DNA from: JAOZTV01 sp965371805
GTDB lineage: Bacteria > Acidobacteriota > Aminicenantia > UBA2199
DNA: 11,010 bases
Direction of reading: 5' to 3'
NCBI GenBank assembly: GCA_965371805.1
Contig: CBDUZW010000106.1
Span: forward strand, 1-11,010
Both the position numbers and the translations under genes were made by a program. Shown piece after piece: positions 1 through 6,014 of this stretch (its first letter is position 1; every line of letters begins with the position of its first letter). The notes beneath the pieces are model-generated. The model was not told where the DNA came from. It was given only the letters and a program-made list of their open reading frames with translations, and searched no databases.

Positions 1-56
1 AATATGGTGATTAAAAATTCTTTTAAATCTAATATGTTATGGACTCGTACATTTTC

Positions 57-85
57 TTGACAAATATTTTTTTATCTGTTATTTA
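57..85 (+). promoter_or_regulatory. possible sigma-70-type promoter ahead of the small ORF
   Basis: A perfect TTGACA lies at 57-62. Seventeen bases later, at 80-85, is TATTTA, a weak match to TATAAT. Transcription would start near 92 and would reach the ribosome binding site at 135-140 and the small ORF at 151. The -35 is perfect but the -10 matches only the first three bases, so this is tentative. Confidence 0.3.
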
Positions 86-150
86 TGTAACTGTCCGACA
101 ATGTAGTAGACGCGTGTATGTAAAAATATAATTCAGGAGGAATAATAATT

Positions 151-246
151 ATGAAAATAGACAAAACGCGATTGGACTTCAAGTCCAATAAAAAGAGGTT
201 AAATGTTGGACCAGCGAGTCTATTTGAACGGAAAGGTACGGTTTGA
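151..246 (+). CDS. small basic peptide ORF, 31 aa, function unknown
   Basis: This 31-codon ORF runs from ATG at 151 to TGA at 244-246. It has a consensus Shine-Dalgarno, AGGAGG at 135-140, ten bases before the ATG, and a TTGACA box about 90 bases upstream. The peptide starts MKIDKTRLDFKSNKKRLN and ends SLFERKGTV. It has nine Lys/Arg against three Asp/Glu, no signal peptide and no cysteine. A perfect 9-bp inverted repeat (171-189) lies inside it. I do not recognise the family. It could be a leader peptide for the lipoprotein gene 178 bases downstream, a free small protein or peptide precursor, or the N-terminus of a decayed gene. No maturation enzyme or transporter lies nearby to support a modified-peptide role. 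The start signals are the main support; homology is unknown. Confidence 0.4.
   Translation: MKIDKTRLDFKSNKKRLNVGPASLFERKGTV
171..189. repeat. perfect 9-bp inverted repeat inside the small ORF
   Basis: ATTGGACTT and AAGTCCAAT are exact reverse complements separated by a single C. As RNA it would form a stem of about 7 bp with a short loop, 20 bases after the small ORF's start codon. As DNA it is a 19-bp near-palindrome of operator size. Its role is unknown. Confidence 0.55.
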
Positions 247-345
247 AAAACAATCTTTATATTGAAACTGTATCCTTTGGAATATTGATTCAATGTTTCT
301 GTCTAAAGTAAATTCCATTTGGCAAAACATGTTTAATTGGAAGCA

Positions 346-369
346 GTGAGATATGAAACAATATCTCAT
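346..369 (+). repeat. hairpin in the leader of the lipoprotein gene
   Basis: TGAGATAT (347-354) and ATATCTCA (361-368) are perfectly complementary around the loop GAAACA, with one extra G-T pair outside. It lies about 55 bases before the lipoprotein start codon and is not followed by a T run, so it is not a simple terminator. It could be a leader structure or an operator. Confidence 0.4.
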
Positions 370-423
370 CTTCAACTATTTGGGTTTAGATACAAAAAAT
401 TATTTATAAAAGGAGAGTTTTTT

Positions 424-918
424 ATGAGAAAAAAAATTACATTTATTTTAGTTATTATTTTTATGGTTTTAATTACTGGCTGTAAAGCCAAAATTGACAT
501 TGTAAACGATGAATTTCCTGAAGCAAAAGCAGAAATTAAAAAAGTGGTTGATGGAATATTTAAAAGTTTCCAGGACAAAGATGCAGATAAGTTAATCTCT
601 TATCATATTTATGGTCCAAAATTCACTGAATTTAGAAACAATGAACCTCGTTTTGGATCAAAAGGGAACGAGCAGTATGAAAGAGGTTTTGTCGGTGCAA
701 TTTCAGCTTTCGATTATAACCTTGGCGGTTTAAAAATTGATGTTTTTGGTGATGTTGCAGTTGTCACTTTTGAAGCAGATTTCAGACCTACTATTAAAGA
801 TCAAGTTCCTCAAATTTGGGCTAATGTTACTCTTGTATTTGTGAAAGTAAAAGGTAATTGGAAAATTACTCATGAACATTTTTCACAATTTGAAAAGAAA
901 AAAAAAACAAATAGCTAA
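424..918 (+). CDS. NTF2-like (SnoaL-type) lipoprotein, 164 aa
   Basis: This is a predicted exported lipoprotein with a single NTF2-like domain, the cone-shaped alpha/beta fold shared by SnoaL and DUF4440 proteins. Residues 2-4 are basic, then comes a hydrophobic stretch ending in the lipobox ITGC with Cys20 as the lipidation site. The mature part begins with the helix typical of the fold (EIKKVVDGIFKSFQDKDADKL). It then has beta strands ending in GNWKITHEHFSQF, the usual C-terminal strand signature. An in-frame ATG exists at 337, but I chose 424: it has AAAGGAG at 409-415 and it puts the signal peptide at the very N-terminus. No catalytic residues can be assigned, because NTF2-like folds serve many purposes. 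It faces the permease gene on the other strand with a 32-base gap. The last codons run through a poly-A tract. Confidence 0.8.
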   Translation: MRKKITFILVIIFMVLITGCKAKIDIVNDEFPEAKAEIKKVVDGIFKSFQDKDADKLISYHIYGPKFTEFRNNEPRFGSKGNEQYERGFVGAISAFDYNLGGLKIDVFGDVAVVTFEADFRPTIKDQVPQIWANVTLVFVKVKGNWKITHEHFSQFEKKKKTNS

Positions 919-950
919 CATTTAACAACGTATATAAAAAAGATCCTTAC

Positions 951-2468
951 TTACTCACACCTGAGTGAGGATACCGGGTTTAAGCAGGCAACCTTCACTG
1001 ATTGGAAAGTGGCTGTACCGATGGCTATTACAACAGCCAGTAATCCTGCAAATAAAAATATCCATATATCAATATTGGTCCGATAAGCAAAATTGCTTAA
1101 CCATTTGGACATTACATAATATGCCAAAGGCCAGGCCATTATGTTTGCCAGAAAAACCCATTGGGCAAATTGTTTATTTAATAAGTAGACAATTCCTGGA
1201 ACTGAAGCTCCAACCACCTTTCTAATCCCAATTTCTTTGGTCCTTTTCTTTGCCATAAAAGAAGCTAAACCAAAGATTCCCAAACAAGATATAAAAATAG
1301 CAAAAAAAGAAAAATATCCAATAAGCTTTCCCGTCTTCATTTCAGAGTTATACATACTCTGGACCTCACTATCTAAAAACGAATAAGAAAAGGGTAATCC
1401 TGGAGAAAAAAACTTGGTTTTTTCCTTTATAAATTTAAGAGTTTCTGGAATGTTTTTATTGGCAATTTTAATAAAAATGTACTTTAAAGCAGAATGGTAT
1501 CGGGGATTAACAGTGAAAATTTGAGGCATAATTTCCCTGTGCAGGGAAACATGGTGGTAATTTTTTACCACTCCAATTATCTGTCCTTTTCTGCCCCAGA
1601 AAGTAATTGACTTTCCAATGAGATTTTTCATTTTCATATAGTCCACTGCTTTTTCATTAATCATAAAATTGTTAAAATCATTTCCAATATTTTTTTGAAA
1701 ACTTCTCCCGGCTGCCAAACCTATCCCAAAAGTTCTCAGATAATCATAATGAGCAATGGAATATCTGATCATGGTCATCCTGCTGGGATCCTTTCCTTCC
1801 CAATTTAAGCCACCTGTTTTATAATCCTCATTAAAGGGGACCGATTGACCTGCAGATACATTCAATATATGTGGGTCTTTCGATATTTCGTTTTTATAAT
1901 TATCAAATCCCAAAAGGATCTTTCGATTTATTGGGATTTTAATTACCTGATCTGCTGAAAGCCCCAAAGGCTTATTCTGGATAAAATTTATTTGTTTAAA
2001 TATGACAGTTCTACCTATTATCAAGAGAATTGAAATGGTAAACTGACCGACCACAGAAATAATTCGAAATAGGGATCGATGACTGGAAAAAGCCCCAGAT
2101 CCTTTCAAGGCATTTACTGGTTTTTGTTTGGTTATATATAAAGCAGGATAAATTCCAGAAATAATTCCAATGAAAAAAGTCAAGATAAATAAATAAAATA
2201 TAGTTGACTGGTTTATTAGAATATTAAAAGACAGACTCTTATCTGTAAGACTATTCAGCAGAGGTAGAAATGTCCATACCATGAAAAGGGAAAAAATTAA
2301 TGATATTAGAGCAAAAGTAATTGATTCACATAGAAATTGCCCAATTAATTGTGTTTTTTTCGCACCGGATACTTTTCTTATTGCAACTTCCTTAATTCTG
2401 CCAGTTAACCGGGTAACAGCAAGATTTATATAGTTTATACATGCAATCAATAGAATAAAAACTGCCAT
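951..2468 (-). CDS. FtsX/MacB-family ABC transporter permease, N-terminally truncated (505 aa)
   Basis: Members of this family are about 780-800 residues: a membrane helix, a MacB-like periplasmic domain, an FtsX block, a second helix, a second periplasmic domain and a second FtsX block. This ORF starts inside the first FtsX block (FILLIACINYINLAVTRL, then EVAIRKVSGAKKTQLIGQF). It keeps the following helix (VGQFTISILLIIG, about 137-149), the second periplasmic domain (about 160-370) and the second FtsX block (SFFAIFISCLGIFGLASF, then TKEIGIRKVVGAS). The first helix and first periplasmic domain, roughly 280-300 residues, are missing. The ATG at 2468 has no Shine-Dalgarno, and an in-frame TGA lies seven codons upstream. 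Domain scraps in other frames follow at 2490-2559. No ATPase gene is nearby. I infer a decaying gene, unless an assembly error caused the loss; the retained 505 codons are intact. Confidence 0.8.
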   Translation of the reverse strand: MAVFILLIACINYINLAVTRLTGRIKEVAIRKVSGAKKTQLIGQFLCESITFALISLIFSLFMVWTFLPLLNSLTDKSLSFNILINQSTIFYLFILTFFIGIISGIYPALYITKQKPVNALKGSGAFSSHRSLFRIISVVGQFTISILLIIGRTVIFKQINFIQNKPLGLSADQVIKIPINRKILLGFDNYKNEISKDPHILNVSAGQSVPFNEDYKTGGLNWEGKDPSRMTMIRYSIAHYDYLRTFGIGLAAGRSFQKNIGNDFNNFMINEKAVDYMKMKNLIGKSITFWGRKGQIIGVVKNYHHVSLHREIMPQIFTVNPRYHSALKYIFIKIANKNIPETLKFIKEKTKFFSPGLPFSYSFLDSEVQSMYNSEMKTGKLIGYFSFFAIFISCLGIFGLASFMAKKRTKEIGIRKVVGASVPGIVYLLNKQFAQWVFLANIMAWPLAYYVMSKWLSNFAYRTNIDIWIFLFAGLLAVVIAIGTATFQSVKVACLNPVSSLRCE

Positions 2469-2489
2469 TAATTGACATATAATTATTCA

Positions 2490-2559
2490 AATGTTTTTTC
2501 CAATTTCTAAATGGTTCTGGCAATCGGAGTATACCGATAGAGTCTTCCAGTAAGGCATT
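2490..2559 (-). pseudogene. out-of-frame remnant of the permease's missing periplasmic domain
   Basis: On the minus strand, 2559-2527 reads NALLEDSIGIL, and in a second frame 2528-2490 reads SDCQNHLEIGKNI followed by TGA. Read together across a frame change, they resemble the family's first periplasmic domain, which has an ALKDP-type segment, a beta strand, then a stretch ending in IGK. The roughly 120 residues that normally separate this segment from the FtsX block are gone: only about 20 bases lie between this remnant and the ATG at 2468. The match is by eye to the remembered family pattern and is short. Confidence 0.4.
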
Positions 2560-2675
2560 TGCAAAAATGTCTTACTCCCCCTGTTTAAATCAATGAATGA
2601 ACAGTTGCTCGATTTTGAACAGCAATTGACCAAAAACGGACAATTTTATATATCGGTAGAGACGTGATTTATGGC

Positions 2676-2710
2676 AAAAAAACTTGCCTGGTATAATATA
2701 AATTATACAG
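2676..2710 (-). terminator. putative intrinsic terminator of the MinD-FHA operon
   Basis: Just past the FHA gene's stop, the minus strand carries CTGTATAAT-TTAT-ATTATACCAG, a stem of about 9 bp with one bulged base (2688-2710). Five bases later comes a run of seven T's (2676-2682 on the plus strand, seen as A's). The stem is AT-rich and the T run is slightly displaced, so confidence is moderate. Confidence 0.45.
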
Positions 2711-2713
2711 AGC

Positions 2714-3352
2714 TTAATTTACATTTATAAGAATAGAGAAAGTAAGTTTTCCGGCTGACGTTCCAAACACTATCTTATTACATCCTCTTTTTAAAAGTAT
2801 GTTGTCAGTATTATTATACTTTCCACCAATTTTTGTACCATTTACGAATGTTCCAAGTTTGCTTCCAATATCTTCAAAATAGAATTTGTTATTATGTGTG
2901 ACAATTGCAAAATGGGTCCTGGAAATTGAGAATGGAGGGAGATCTATTAGATTGAAGTTGTTTTTTTGTGAAATTGAGTCAATTATACTGTTGGGCTTTC
3001 GGCCAATTTTAAATGGAAACTTGTTTATATTTATAGAATTTTTTCCATCCATTAGCTGAAGAGCCTTCTCTGAATTTGCAGTGAAAATAACCTGGGGAAT
3101 TTTTGATTGCTTTTTTAATTCATCTCCGCTTTTTAATTGGGAGACTAGATGATTGTAAGCAGTATCAATTTTCTCAATGATATTTTCCCGGTTAATTGAT
3201 GTGAAATTATGGGAAATTGCTCCAAATGCATCTTGTTCAGTTGAATATAGTTTTATTAAATGGTTGTAAGCTATTTGTACTTCTTCCAGAGATGAGTCAT
3301 AGTTGATCTCAAGTATATCAAAATACTGTTTCAGGTTTTCTTTATCTTCCAT
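2714..3352 (-). CDS. J-like (HPD-less) plus FHA domain protein, 212 aa
   Basis: This is a two-domain cytoplasmic protein with no signal peptide or membrane helix. Residues 9-70 resemble the DnaJ helical hairpin (YFDILEINYDSSLEEVQIAY, then IIEKIDTAYNHL). The HPD tripeptide that stimulates Hsp70 is absent (KLYSTEQ stands there), so it should not act as a co-chaperone. Such J-like domains occur at the N-terminus of RodZ/HTH-like proteins near MinD-type ATPases. Residues 112-210 form an FHA domain with the phosphothreonine-binding signature intact: GR at 117-118, S144-R145-x-H147, and DIGSKLGTFVNG with N171. It presumably binds a phosphorylated partner, but no Ser/Thr kinase is encoded in the window. 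Its ATG directly follows the MinD-like gene's TAA, with GGAAAAAAG as ribosome binding site inside the upstream gene, so translational coupling is likely. A terminator-like hairpin follows. Confidence 0.8.
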   Translation of the reverse strand: MEDKENLKQYFDILEINYDSSLEEVQIAYNHLIKLYSTEQDAFGAISHNFTSINRENIIEKIDTAYNHLVSQLKSGDELKKQSKIPQVIFTANSEKALQLMDGKNSININKFPFKIGRKPNSIIDSISQKNNFNLIDLPPFSISRTHFAIVTHNNKFYFEDIGSKLGTFVNGTKIGGKYNNTDNILLKRGCNKIVFGTSAGKLTFSILINVN

Positions 3353-4288
3353 TTACTTTTTTCCAATTGTCTGAATTAAAGATGTCAGCTTTATATGTTT
3401 ATTTTTAATCAAGTTATTAATTATTTCATAGAGCTCAGAAGATGTAGATGATTTTGAATATAGTATTGAGAAAGCTTGATGGATAGATTTCCATAAAGTA
3501 TCATTGTAATTTATAAATCCTGAATATTTTGATGAAATTCCAAATTGTTTTATTAATAAACTTTTTAGGGATAGTCCTATTCTGATATCCTCTAAATCTC
3601 TAACCTGATTAAAAATAATATTAATATCCACTGTTGAAAGACTTTCCTCAACTGCTTCCCAAACATTATTTGAGCTGGACTTTAGATGGTTTATAAAATC
3701 ATTAAAAGTCATTATATTTACAGACTCTCTCTCTTTCCATATAGAATAAATTGATTTTTTTAAATCCCGTTCTTTAAGAGTATTTCCTATTTTTCTGAAA
3801 ATAATTTTTGTTACCAGTTGGTACAAATTTTCATATGATGTGATTTGGGGAGTAACGACTACGATCATTTTATCCGATAATAATAAAGTGTCTATTATGT
3901 TCAGGGATGAACCCGCTCCAAGATCGATAAGCACAAACTCAGAATTTAAATTTCTTATTTGTCTGAAGAGTTTCATTTTTTGAAAGAATTTCATGCTGTA
4001 TGGGGAGAAAGAATTGATATCCCCGGATATCATACTGAGATTATCCATGTTTGTGCTCAAGAGGAGATCTTCCAGTTTTCTGTTTTTATCAAAAAAATCA
4101 GAAAGAGAACATGATGGTTTTTCTATTCCAAGAAAAGAATGAAGGTTCGCTCCTCCCAGGTCAGAGTCTACTAAGATTGTCTTGTGTCCCATTTTAGCAA
4201 GCAGAATACCTAAGGAACTTGTTACAAAGCTTTTACCAGTCCCACCTTTTCCACCAGCGATAGCCCATATTTGTGAGGAGTTATTCAT
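3353..4288 (-). CDS. MinD/FlhG-like deviant Walker P-loop ATPase, 311 aa
   Basis: This protein belongs to the SIMIBI-class ParA/MinD ATPases. The deviant Walker A is GGKGGTGKS at 12-20, with signature Lys14 and phosphate-binding Lys19. Walker A' is VDSDLGGANLH (40-50, Asp41/Asp43). Walker B is FVLIDLGAGSS (118-128, Asp122). The run SLSDFF, NLSMISGD and the ending around NDTLWKSIHQ fit the FlhG/FleN-like MinD branch better than chromosomal ParA or nitrogenase iron proteins. These ATPases switch between monomer and dimer to position partners at a membrane or pole. I see no clear C-terminal amphipathic membrane helix. The gene heads a two-gene operon with the J-like/FHA protein, its probable partner. 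The start codon has no visible Shine-Dalgarno (AAATTGAAAA precedes it), and an inverted repeat ends 15 bases upstream. No flagellar genes or parS-like clusters are visible. Confidence 0.85.
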   Translation of the reverse strand: MNNSSQIWAIAGGKGGTGKSFVTSSLGILLAKMGHKTILVDSDLGGANLHSFLGIEKPSCSLSDFFDKNRKLEDLLLSTNMDNLSMISGDINSFSPYSMKFFQKMKLFRQIRNLNSEFVLIDLGAGSSLNIIDTLLLSDKMIVVVTPQITSYENLYQLVTKIIFRKIGNTLKERDLKKSIYSIWKERESVNIMTFNDFINHLKSSSNNVWEAVEESLSTVDINIIFNQVRDLEDIRIGLSLKSLLIKQFGISSKYSGFINYNDTLWKSIHQAFSILYSKSSTSSELYEIINNLIKNKHIKLTSLIQTIGKK

Positions 4289-4303
4289 TTTTCAATTTAT
4301 ATC

Positions 4304-4322
4304 AAAACCTACTATAGGTTTT
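4304..4322. promoter_or_regulatory. perfect inverted repeat upstream of the MinD-like gene
   Basis: AAAACCTA and TAGGTTTT are exact reverse complements around the trinucleotide CTA. The repeat lies 16-34 bases before the start codon of the minus-strand ATPase gene, next to a TATAAA-like box at 4294-4299 on that strand. Position and size fit an operator over the promoter, or a hairpin at the very 5' end of the mRNA. The symmetry is directly visible; its role is inferred. Confidence 0.45.
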
Positions 4323-4489
4323 CGATAACTTCTAACTGATGATATTAGTTTTATTATTTATAAAACTAAATTTATTTTAACCTTAAAATTCAATATAGCA
4401 CATGAAAAAAAAATAATCAAATATGTTTCTGAACTTCAACAATCCATATTAATCTGCCCCAAAAGGCCAAAATATAGTCCGGCACCAAA

Positions 4490-4517
4490 AGATTTACTTT
4501 ATTGTAATCTTTTTTTT
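4490..4517 (+). terminator. terminator-like hairpin with T8 tract, no upstream plus-strand gene
   Basis: AGATTTAC (4490-4497) pairs with GTAATCT (4504-4510) with one bulged T, around the loop TTTATT. The T run 4510-4517 follows at once. The shape is that of an intrinsic terminator, but the nearest plus-strand gene upstream ends at 918. It may end an unannotated short transcript in 4323-4490, insulate the propeller gene, or be chance in AT-rich DNA. Confidence 0.35.
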
Positions 4518-4565
4518 ACTAAGTGGCGTCTAAAACATATAGATCTTTTGTGGAACAAATTTCTA

Positions 4566-4571
4566 TATAAT
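4566..4571 (+). promoter_or_regulatory. -10 box of the beta-propeller gene
   Basis: A perfect TATAAT lies 26 bases before the ATG at 4598. Transcription would start near 4578, just ahead of the ribosome binding site AAAGGAG (4586-4592). No good -35 is present at 16-18 bases (ATCTTT/TCTTTT), so the promoter may need an activator or another sigma factor. Confidence 0.4.
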
Positions 4572-4597
4572 TTTTACTAAATTGTAAAGGAGAAAAA

Positions 4598-5611
4598 ATG
4601 GAGAAAATCATTTCATTATTAATTTTATTATTTATTTGTCAAATTGTAGGTTTTTCAGAAACAGAAAATTTAGACGATTTAATCTTTCCACAATTAATTA
4701 AAGCAGATTCTGAAAGAATCTATATAGTTGAAAAGGAAAGAATCCATATTTATTCAATTAAACCCTTTAAAAAAATCAGTACTTTTGGGAAATTAGGAGA
4801 AGGCCCAAAAGAATTTCGTGTACATCCCGGTACTCCTATAATGTTGAGCTTAATCAATAAAAAACTGATTGCAGCAACAGGCGGCAGCATCTACTACTAT
4901 GATAAGAGAGGTAAGTATATTAAAGAACAAAAAGTACAGGGACAATTTATGGCCTCTGTAAAGCCGGTGGGGAATAACTTTATTGGTCTCTCTTATGGCA
5001 ATATTGAAAAGAAGCGTTATATGAAAATAATACTGGTTAATAATCAGTTTAAAAAAATCAAGGATCTGGATTTCACATTAGATGAAAAGCAGTCGGGCCA
5101 AGGTTTAAATTTTCTAGCTATTCCGCAGCATTTATACACATCTTACGCTTCTGATAATATTCATATTTATACTTCTGTGAGTAAGGATATGTCAATAAAG
5201 GTTTTTGATAAACAGGGGAAACAAATTCGTACTATCTCAAAAAAGTATAAAAACCTGAAAATTAGTACTGATTTTAAAAAAAAAATAATTAATCATTATA
5301 AGACAGACCCGTTCTTAAAGCAGTTTTACAACTACCTCTCTCCAATATCTCTGCCAGACTATTTTCCTGCTATTAGAGATATGCGGGTATCTGATAATAA
5401 AATATATGTTGTCACATATAAAATAAAGGAAGATAAATCCGAAGTATTGATCTTTAATACAAATGGGGTTTTTATAAGAACTGTTTATTTGCCGATTAAA
5501 GAGCAGAATGTCAGATTATTTTACCCCTATGACATAAAAAACAACCATCTTTATCAGACAATTGAAACAGATGAAGAAATTTTTGAATTAAAGATTACAG
5601 CGTTAAAATGA
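4598..5611 (+). CDS. secreted six-bladed beta-propeller protein, 337 aa
   Basis: The first 20 or so residues form a Sec signal peptide: Lys3, a hydrophobic core IISLLILLFICQIVGF, then SETENL. No lipobox is present. The rest is strand-rich with NHL/six-bladed-propeller repeats. Blade-like segments include IYIVEKERIHIYSI, KISTFGKLGEGPKEF, IYYYDKRGKYIKEQ, IKVFDKQGKQIRTI, IYVVTYKI and VLIFNTNGVFIRTVYL. The FGKxGEGPxEF motif is typical of the many exported propellers I associate with Aminicenantes and Bacteroidota. The substrate or partner is unknown; such proteins often bind ligands or other proteins outside the cytoplasm. The start is supported by AAAGGAG five bases upstream of the ATG. The gene stands alone, divergent from the MinD operon and followed by its own hairpin. 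Confidence 0.75.
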   Translation: MEKIISLLILLFICQIVGFSETENLDDLIFPQLIKADSERIYIVEKERIHIYSIKPFKKISTFGKLGEGPKEFRVHPGTPIMLSLINKKLIAATGGSIYYYDKRGKYIKEQKVQGQFMASVKPVGNNFIGLSYGNIEKKRYMKIILVNNQFKKIKDLDFTLDEKQSGQGLNFLAIPQHLYTSYASDNIHIYTSVSKDMSIKVFDKQGKQIRTISKKYKNLKISTDFKKKIINHYKTDPFLKQFYNYLSPISLPDYFPAIRDMRVSDNKIYVVTYKIKEDKSEVLIFNTNGVFIRTVYLPIKEQNVRLFYPYDIKNNHLYQTIETDEEIFELKITALK

Positions 5612-5638
5612 TGAAATAAAAGAACAATCTAATAAAAT

Positions 5639-5659
5639 AAAGCCAATCCGGCTTTTAAT
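5639..5659 (+). terminator. intrinsic terminator after the beta-propeller gene
   Basis: AAAGCC (5639-5644) and GGCTTT (5650-5655) form a 6-bp stem around AATCC, and the 3' arm runs straight into TTTAAT. It lies 28 bases after the stop codon. The stem is short but GC-containing, and the geometry is right. Confidence 0.5.
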
Positions 5660-6014
5660 ATTGTAAAGTTTTCTAAGATATTTTAACCTAAATTGAGCGA
5701 TTCTTTCGGTGAATAGATCAAAGCTTGTTGCACCATAAGGGTTTTAAATTAATTCATCTTTCCCACTATAAAAATAGATTAGAATAATGTCATGGATATA
5801 TAATTATTGCTTTACTATTTTTTCAGGATATGCTCTAATTATATTTATTAATAATGGCATTGAATGTTGAATAATAGAGAGAGATAGGAAACAACTGGGA
5901 TTTTTTTAACTTATCAGAGTATTACATATCACCCCTCAACGGCGGTAGCTTATTTCAAGTATAAAATAATAATTTTTTTAATGATATTATATGAATTCAA
6001 CTAGAGGTAAAACT
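5660..6014. other. non-coding AT-rich gap, nothing assigned
   Basis: Between the propeller gene's terminator and the aminotransferase-like gene I see no ORF with start signals on either strand, no tRNA and no strong repeat. TATAAA at 5960-5965 could be a -10 box for the downstream gene, but no matching -35 is present. The aminotransferase's promoter probably lies here. Confidence 0.4.

Noticed and set aside
1..60. Open frame from the window edge ending in TGA at 58-60
   Set aside because: It might be the last 19 codons of an upstream gene, but it is too short and has no recognisable motif.
151..246. Small ORF as a lanthipeptide or other modified-peptide precursor
   Set aside because: It has no cysteine or clear leader/core boundary, and no maturase, protease or exporter gene lies nearby.
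337..423. N-terminal extension of the lipoprotein frame from ATG 337
   Set aside because: It has no ribosome binding site and would bury the signal peptide 29 residues inside the protein; ATG 424 has AAAGGAG and a proper signal peptide.
372..578. Minus-strand ORF of 68 codons over the lipoprotein gene
   Set aside because: It is opposite a gene with a clear lipobox and NTF2-like domain, and its product has no family features.
948..970. Hairpin TTACTCA-CACC-TGAGTGA as a terminator between the convergent genes
   Set aside because: It lies mostly inside the permease coding end and neither side has a T run close to the stem.
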